In this document: positions 57,000 through 64,000 of the stretch, piece by piece | Numbering within the stretch: the stretch's first letter is position 1 | Layout: every line of letters begins with the position of its first letter | Assembly: GCA_002633025.1 (NCBI GenBank) | Contig: NMRB01001606.1 | Coordinates: forward strand, 39,832 to 103,831 | Source of the DNA: Notospermus geniculatus | Taxonomy: Eukaryota; Nemertea; Pilidiophora; Heteronemertea; Lineidae | Direction: 5' to 3' | Length of the DNA stretch: 64,000 nucleotides | Translations under genes and position numbers: made by a program | Notes under the pieces: model-generated | What the model saw: the letters and a program-made list of their open reading frames with translations, nothing else | The model's database searches: none | What the model was told of the DNA's origin: nothing

Positions 57000-59900
57000 G
57001 TTAATAGCACCCGACACTTTCAATAGACCGTTTCCACTGCCAACACCTCTCACTTTGATTTCCCTATGGAAAAGCCATCAACGTCTTCATTGTCATCAAC
57101 ACGAGTATCGAAGTTGTTGATCATCTGAAACCCGACAGTGGCAGAACGAATGATACGCACCATGGAACAAGCCAAGGTCCCGCTCCAGTTCGTGGTGAAC
57201 TCAGAAGCCGAAGAGTAAAGGGAGTAAACAGCTATTTTCACTTAGATATAATCCAATACATCGTCCGGTCATGCAAAACGACATGAAATCCTGACTTTCC
57301 TAGAAACAGCACTCACTAATTGTCGATCTGATGAAGTAATGACTTCATAGCACGGAATTCTTCTTGCCTCTATCACGATACCTCTTGCACAACCAGTGTA
57401 CTGTATGCCTGGAAAGTACAGAACAATTTGTTTCGTGATGTAGGGTAATAGTGTTTAATTGCACTCGTTCTGTTGGCATCAAATTGATGTCAATATGTTA
57501 CTCTAACCACCACTATAGGGCATCGTCAGCTAAACAATGCGGAGTACCGGGGGCCGGAGAGTATTACGCAGAGAAGCGAACGGCGAAAAAAAGGAGTGGT
57601 TCATTGGCTGAAGCTTGGAATCCACTGCTAATTTTCTGCGTTGCTACTTGCTTTGCAACCTGCTACCTGCGATTGAAAACGATCGCAAGGAACTGATACA
57701 CCTGTCGCCGACCGATTGCCGACTAAAATTGACCACCATTGGCCATTGGTGGAAATCACGTCTAGCGAGTCCACTACGGCATGTACGGCGATCGAGTTGC
57801 GAGTTGCAAAGCAAGTCGCAACGCAAAATCAGCTTGAAAATAATGGTGGATTCCTCGCTGGACGCAGCAAGAATGGTCATCAACGACTTGCTCTTCTTCT
57901 CATATTGGAACGAGCTCCGCTGTTGTTAAATACATCACCAGTTTATGATTTCTTATGGCCAGTTCTTACCTTAAGCAGCAAAAAGTGACGTTCAACGACT
58001 AATTCCTCCTCTGACCCTCTCCTCTCCTCTCAAATCAGAACGGATCCACACTCTAACATTCACCATCAGTAGTGTTGCTGACTCTGATGTACTACATGTA
58101 CATGTACCTACGCCAAGTATATGTGGCACTCAACCTGACGGTATGGTAAATAGAACAGCAAACCAACGAAGCCTTCGTTCATCAGCCGAATGTGACTCAT
58201 CAAAAGGGAATTTTGAATTGTTTTTTATGATATTTGTCTGTTGCTTTCACCAACAATCACCTGTAACAGCTTCAACCTGGACTACTGGCCTTATGCCTTG
58301 GCGATCACATCACCGATCTGCTGCTGATGCTGATACAATGTATATATTATGCTCACGTACAGGCATCCGTATTAACGCTCTGCAATACACTCACCAGAAA
58401 ATCCTTATGCTTTTATCCCTGGGTGTTTCCCCCATCGAGAAAGCGGACACTTTTCCCAGTTCACTATATGGACACAATCGATCACTGAATGCAGATACTG
58501 CACATTGCAAGTTGCTTCCCAGATATCCAAATGCAGATATGGCGTTATCAAATGTTTGTTCTTGGAAATCGATGACAGAATCCTAGATGAGATCCGTATA
58601 ATGGAAGATAAAATGCCACATGTCTTGATAAAGCCAAAAGCAGTAGAACACACGTAGGAGCGTACGTGTACGTCTTCTTGAACGCCGAAACCGATTGAAT
58701 GTATCCGTATGAATTGGTCCTCCTTTTGTACTCTCACTGATACCACTTGAGATCCGAGTCATCTGAGTCTCTTTATAAATCTCAGTGCCCTGTTGTGCAA
58801 ACTTGGCCCTCGGGAATGAATGATAAATGTATCATTGATTTTTCATACGATATCGTCTTGTATATATGAACAGTCGACTCATGATAGGGTGCTTAATCCG
58901 CCATTGACACTGGACTTGATCCGGGGGACTTGATAGTGTCTTTGATGCGCCCGGTATGATTTTGATAGTCTCATCAGCTGATGTTGACCTAGTGTCCGAA
59001 TAATGGTGACCTCTATTCCGACGTTTGATAGCCTGCGTTGGTTTCTAGGCTAAAGATAGCCTTATCACCCAAGAAATATGTCCACTGCAAAGAACGCGAA
59101 AAACTATGTAACTGAAGTTACTGTTGATTCCATCCGTCGCGATGATGTAACAGCATCGTGTCTTCCACAAACGTGTCGCTCAACGTATTCTCAATGGGCT
59201 TGTAAATATGCATTGTGCTGATATACTATGGCTGATCAATATATACAGTCAATAATGCATCAATAGCTTTAATAGATCAGTTTGATGTACTAACACGACT
59301 GATAAAATAGGCTGTCGTGTTGATGGATCGTTATTTGACCAGACAACACTTGCACTGGGACAGACGCATCGCCCATTTTAAAGGGACAAACGGGGTGACA
59401 TAATTCTTGGAAAATCCCGTCATACCAGGTGATTCTGACATAATGCCGTGTTTCACCCAAGAACAGTTTTGAATAGTGTTTTACCGGATTGTGACGAAAC
59501 AGGCGAAAGAATCTACATTTCCGAATGATAGAAATGATGAGAACATTGCCAAGGCCTATGTCTGGTTTGAAGGGATATTAAGCGTGAAGAACAGCAACTC
59601 ACATCTCTTTCCTAAGCTCTTTCGTGTGTCACACTCGAGGCACGCCAAGTTCAGAACGTCAGCAGCTAAAACGGGCCCAGTAAACGGCAGGGAAACGGCG
59701 AGTCGTAGCAGTGAAAGCTGTATTTGGGGGGAGATCTGGATACTTCCTACACGAATGTCCAATGCCTTTCAATCCTCTTTCGTCTGGTCGTCTGCTAATT
59801 GAAAAGGCGTCGTCTGCGACCAAAGAGGTCCAAATGTCAAAGAACCGCAGGCACATCCATTAGAAAAGCGTGCAAAGATAGCCATTTATCAACATCTTGA

Positions 59901-60765
59901 CGCGGAATCATGTCCCAAGGTCCAAGCAGAAAATATCACAGTGTTGACAATCACATGTCGTCTGCTATCCTCGGAATCCCTGCCCGGACACCCCACCTTG
60001 CTCGCGGCCAAACAAACTGTACAAACGAAAGCGGGACTGGTTTTTACCATCCAATATCAATATAGCGCATGCGTTATGGTTTCCCCCATGGGAATAATCA
60101 CTCATACATGGTGATATACCCCGAAGGATATTTATCAACGTATTTATTAGCGAACAAACGTATATCGATCGAAGCTCATTCATAAGCCCGTCATCCTGCA
60201 TAAGTTTCAATAACTAACCTAGAAATCACTCGAGAGATTTCAATCAGAAATTCTTAAATCGATCAAAGCTATCAACAATATTTATCCATAACAATCTTCT
60301 TGGACATGTTTTCATTACAAATTTGGCTATTATGTCCAAAATGTTGTTTCATTTTGTTACTGAATTTTTCTGTGCTGGTAAATTATGTTCTGGTGGCCAA
60401 CATGCCTTCGTTTGCTACATGCGGGGTGTTTTTGGCAGTTGTGTACTAAAAGGTGGAAAATACTGCAATAGACTCCCGACAATTCGTGTGAATATCACAC
60501 GCATGATGATAATACCCAAACGGATATATGGGACAGCTACGGCTACGGGCTGTACTAGGCCACTGACGTCGGGATCGGAGTGTTGTTAAAACATTGACAG
60601 CTAATTAGGAAAATGGGACGCACACTCAGAAACCGTGATAGGGGGCTAATCCTGTCATTGGCATGGTGCTGATCCATCTTCTCTTGTGACCGGCGTCGTC
60701 GGTGGCTGCCACGGTCGGCATCATGGAGTGACGACACTGAAACTCTGCTGAATGGGGGTGATATT
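57000..60765. other. No gene recognised apart from a fold-back
   Basis: Open frames such as 58143-58586 (plus) and 59476-59802 (plus) lack recognisable domains, splice context or family motifs. A fold-back lies at 57632-57829. Confidence 0.45.
57632..57829. mobile_element. Fold-back element with TTGCTTTGCAACC arms
   Basis: TTTTCTGCGTTGCTACTTGC plus TTTGCAAC pairs imperfectly with GTTGCAAAGCAAGTCGCAAC plus GCAAAA; CCACCATTGGCCATTGGTGG is at the centre. Confidence 0.7.
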
Positions 60766-61172
60766 CGCGAGGTTTATCACCTTTCCGACTCCGACTTCAA
60801 CTACCAGAATGAATTGCAGTCCGCTGTAGACATCATTGATAAAAACGATTTGATAGTCGTTTGCAAATCGTAAAATGCCATAACTTTGTGGCACAATTAT
60901 TTTGACTCGTAATCGGAAGTGCACATAAATCGCAAATATTATAGTCGTGTTTCAAGTCGTAACGACCAGGATTACGACTTCAATATTCATTATTTATCCG
61001 CACTTCCGATTTATACATGTAAGGCCAAATTTTTCTGTCTTCTACATACATGTACATGTATGGTATTTGACGAATTGAAAACGTCTATGAAGTCGTTTTA
61101 TCAAGGATGTCCATAGCGGACTGCAATTCATTCTCATAGTTGAAGTCGGAGTCGGAAAAGTGCTACCTCGCG
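60766..61172. mobile_element. Fold-back element (CGCGAGGT...CTTTTCCGACTCCGAC)
   Basis: CTTTCCGACTCCGACTTCAA continues to ATGAATTGCAGTCCGCT on the left; the exact inverse lies on the right (AGCGGACTGCAATTCATTCT, then GTTGAAGTCGGAGTCGGAAA). About 407 bp. It shares the CCGACTCCGACT motif with the fold-back at 63124-63355. Confidence 0.85.
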
Positions 61173-61739
61173 CTTCAACAGCGAGAAGTTCCTACACAAA
61201 ATCATCATCCATGGCACAGGCTTCATATGGGCCTTCGAATCAGTAGGCCTACATCATTCGGGCTAATGTAATCCTCTCAGATTATTTATCTAAGGTCTTT
61301 AATTCAAGAATTAACCCACCCCCAAAACAAGACAATGGGCTTCGCCAATCTCGTTCCCAGGGCTTAAAGTTGGCTTGTTAAGCCCTGGCTTCGCCAAGTT
61401 TTCTGAAGGGGAGCGAGGGGAGGGCCGATTTCTTAAAAGGCGGGACATAGCCCCGCCAACTTGCGAGAAGCGCGTCTCCGCCGTGGGGTCTGGAAAATTT
61501 GAAAATGTAGGGCCTAGATGCTCTGAGACGCGTTCTGGGGGCTAGGCCCTCTCCTGAACGCGTTAAGATGCTTTGAATGTGAGGGCAGAATTGCCAAGGG
61601 GGGTCGTTCCCACCCCGACTCCCCTCCTCCTGGTGATGCCCATGAAGATCATGGACACGAAATCATTTAGTCGATAGTGTCGCCATCTATGTATGTGCGC
61701 ATAATCAACGCTTCTTGATCGCACTCAAGAGCTCTAAGG

Positions 61740-61885
61740 CCCGTATGCACCGAAAAAGATCAGATCAATGCGTGAGTACGACTCCATTGAGTCGGTCTCA
61801 AATTTTGAGTCATGACTGGTATGCACCAGAGAAGATCAGGATAAGTTTCATTGATCTGGCTCAAGTGATCTGAGCTCTAACCTGT
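61740..61885. repeat. Degenerate inverted repeat (GTATGCACC.GAGAAGATCAG)
   Basis: GCCCGTATGCACCGAAAAAG and TGGTATGCACCAGAGAAGAT repeat in direct orientation, with GATCTG and CTCAAGTGATCTGAGCTC pairs. It resembles the GGGCCGTATGCACCAAGC element at 63538-63696 and is probably a decayed relative. Confidence 0.45.
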
Positions 61886-63123
61886 GCGAAACGCCTGTAT
61901 TTCCTGCGTGTAATTGCAATAATAATTGATTCCACTGTGCTGAGATCATGGCAGATAAAATCGCATAGGCCAACCCCAGGGTGTGAAATTGTCAGCAACT
62001 CCCCCGCTCAAAGTGACCATACACAAGTTAATTATGCAATTCAGTTAGTATAAAGTGAACAATGATATCTGAATATTGTTACTATCACTAATTATTATTA
62101 TTCCCTATTATCCCTTATTAAATCAAGGAAAATCAAGGCGCTGTCCTTTCTAAAACAGTACCTAATGCGGAATTCATCATAATTATAACCCCAAAACTGA
62201 TTACTGGAGATTCAGCTGGTGGGTGTGCCTGCCCGCCAGCATGTGTTAATGCGGTAGTGACAGCTGTCGAGCTGACACTCAACTAAACGTCAGTGCGCTC
62301 TCTGCCTCTGTGTGTCTGTCTGTCTCTCCGTGGGCTGCATTGTATGTTTTCAGTGAGAGAGATCCACATCACCCCAGGACATGCCGTATGTATTTTTTGG
62401 TGTCTTTGTGGTGAAAAGAGCGCCCAATTTTTGCCCAATTGGAATGCAAATAATGGTTACCAGGCAGCCATCTTGGAAAATGGACTTCGGCATATATGTC
62501 ATAAATTCTCAAGCCAGAATGGTTTGACCTTGAAATTTTGACGATAATCGTATGACCCTGGAACTCAAGGCCCCTGGAACATTTCGATTTAACATTTGTC
62601 ATTTGTTTTTCTGGTACTTGCACCCAGGTGAGCACATGGTCCGTGGACCATTTCATCTTCATTCGTGCTAGGCATCATGGGTTACGATTCTAGGCCAGTT
62701 TGAATGTCCCGAGGGTGTGTGGCACAGGCCACTCCTGCCAAACAGCCAGTTTGCACGCACGAGGGTTAACCATGAAGTGTTGATCAACTTTGAGCGCGTT
62801 TTTCGCACAGACGGTCTCATACGTATACATGTATGACTATTCTCACACGTTATCGAAGTTAAGACAATCTTAGCTTGGCACAGCCTATAATAGTTAGTGG
62901 TAAGTCATAAAAGTGGTCAAGTGAAATGGCCGAGGGTGAAGAAATATCCCCGACTTTGACTCAAAGTTAAGAGTCAGAGTCAGACCAGGCTGCATGTGTT
63001 CAGGCCAATGTACAGGTTGGACAGGCACGGTAAATCTTGCTTGCAGAAACCACGTGTTTGCTTTAAATTTCTTCTCCCACAATAATCGAGGACTCCAGCC
63101 ATGCCAGGAGTCACCATGACAAT

Positions 63124-63355
63124 TAGGGAGGTTAAGATAACGTTCCAAGTTCCGACTCCGACTCCACAGGACTCTTTTTTGGGGAACTACGTGATCAAAT
63201 ACGAGGTTTTCCAAACCAATGGTGTGTACTCATTCAGGAGAACGAATAGGTCCCGCCTGAGTGGTAAATTTCTCGTCGACTTGAAAAATCGGAATTTTAG
63301 CACCCGGAAGTCGGAGTGGGAGTCGGAGTCGGACCAGATCTTAACCTCTCTATTT
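63124..63355. mobile_element. Fold-back element (GAGGTTAAGAT...GACTCCGACTCC)
   Basis: TTAGGGAGGTTAAGAT and TTCCGACTCCGACTCC on the left pair with GGAGTCGGAGTCGG and ATCTTAACCTCTCTA on the right. The open frame through it is an artefact. Confidence 0.7.
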
Positions 63356-63419
63356 GCCACGCTGCTGACGTCATCCGTACACGTTAACATAAACGGGGAC
63401 GACGTGTGTGTGTCGGCCG

Positions 63420-63540
63420 AAACCCTAATTACGGTTAGAGTAACCCCATAGGGATAGAGTTAGTGTTAGAGGAACCCTAATTAGGGTTAGAGTAAACCTA
63501 ATTATGGATAGAGTTAGGGTTATAACACCAGCCTAACCCT
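63420..63540. repeat. Telomere-like degenerate TTAGGG/CCCTAA block
   Basis: Repeated AACCCTAATTAGGGTTAGAG and GAGTTAGGGTTAT variants with both orientations facing each other, in an otherwise ordinary setting. Too degenerate to be a chromosome end. Confidence 0.6.
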
Positions 63541-63696
63541 ATGGGCCGTATGCACCAAGCAAAGATAATCTTGAACTCAGGTTTAGCCACAACTTTTCCA
63601 TTGTCAGATCATACCACAGTAAACCTGAACAATTGAAAAGTTGTGGCTCAACCTGAGTTGAAGATTATCTTCGTTTGGTGCATGCGGCCCTATAGG
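63538..63696. mobile_element. Fold-back MITE (CTATGGGCCGTATGCACCAA)
   Basis: CTATGGGCCGTATGCACCAA continues GCAAAGATAATCTTGAACTC and pairs with its inverse on the right, ending CATGCGGCCCTATAGG. About 159 bp. Confidence 0.85.
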
Positions 63697-63697
63697 T

Positions 63698-63835
63698 TAA
63701 GGCCGGGTTTACATTGAGGTAGGCCTATACGGTATAGACACGGGCAAAAATGGCGTCACAAAGGGTTCATGACCATGAAACCTTAGTTCGCGTGCGTGTC
63801 CGCAGACCGTATACTTCAATGTAAACTCGGCCTTA
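63698..63835. mobile_element. Fold-back MITE (TAAGGCCGGGTTTACATTGA)
   Basis: TAAGGCCGGGTTTACATTGA pairs with TTCAATGTAAACTCGGCCTTA; ACGGTAT/ATACCGT-like blocks inside. Directly follows the previous element. Confidence 0.85.
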
Positions 63836-64000
63836 CTAGTGAGCTTCTGCAAGCGCCCGGTTAGGCTCTACGACGACGTTTATCTATTATCTATGTGCGA
63901 GTGCACCCAATAGTCCAGTCAAAATACTGAAAGACCCATAAAAAATTGCAACAAAAGGTTTTTCGGCGGTTTTCGGTAGTATTCACCATGGTGAATAACA

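Overview
The window is animal genomic DNA. It has multi-exon genes with GT-AG introns, very dense fold-back (MITE-like) elements, tRNA-derived short elements and marked overuse of the palindromes TACATGTA and AGGCCT. This pattern, a group II PAK gene and a tandem cytosolic sulfotransferase cluster suggest a marine invertebrate, probably a non-vertebrate deuterostome (amphioxus, hemichordate or echinoderm type). The species cannot be fixed from the sequence alone. Two long N runs (37165-37456, 50225-50816) and several one- or two-base N joins show a draft assembly of a repeat-rich, probably heterozygous genome.

Layout. 1-9.5 kb: the 5' two-thirds of a group II p21-activated kinase (PAK4/5/6 type, fly mbt type) on the minus strand. 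Four phase-0 exons carry the CRIB domain, a long Pro/Arg-rich linker, a short linker exon and the first kinase exon. The rest of the kinase lies to the left of the window. 9.6-19 kb: introns or intergenic DNA with fold-backs and a CRE-rich candidate promoter with a donor site (15.07-15.2 kb). 19.2-23.5 kb: a tandem duplication carrying two copies of a small ATG-bearing minus-strand exon; copy 2 is interrupted by an insertion with a 145-bp repeat array. 24-27.2 kb: tandem repeats, a hairpin-like AT-rich array and two 393-bp fold-backs. 27.2-30.1 kb: a plus-strand gene of unknown function with four well-supported phase-matched exons, lying between ~270-bp direct repeats. 30.4-32.25 kb: fold-backs and a short tandem array.

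32.3-42.4 kb: four tandem two-exon cytosolic sulfotransferase genes, all on the minus strand, all open and with complete PAPS-binding motifs. An assembly gap and a partial unit lie between copies 2 and 3. 42.9-55.6 kb: no convincing gene; fold-backs, tRNA-derived elements, a G-rich tract and the second gap. 55.96-56.94 kb: one intronless minus-strand gene for a RING plus two TRAF-type zinc finger protein with a coiled coil and an unrecognised C-terminal region. 57-64 kb: no convincing gene; several fold-backs and a telomere-like degenerate block at 63.4-63.5 kb.

The genes do not form one pathway. PAK acts in Cdc42-controlled cytoskeletal signalling, the sulfotransferases in PAPS-dependent small-molecule sulfation, and the RING protein is a probable E3 ubiquitin ligase. 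The most unusual items are the triplicated splice donor in the PAK CRIB exon, micro-hairpin insertions seen by comparing sulfotransferase copies, a nested 166-bp element with a tRNA-like core and 9-bp target duplication, and hammerhead-like repeats.
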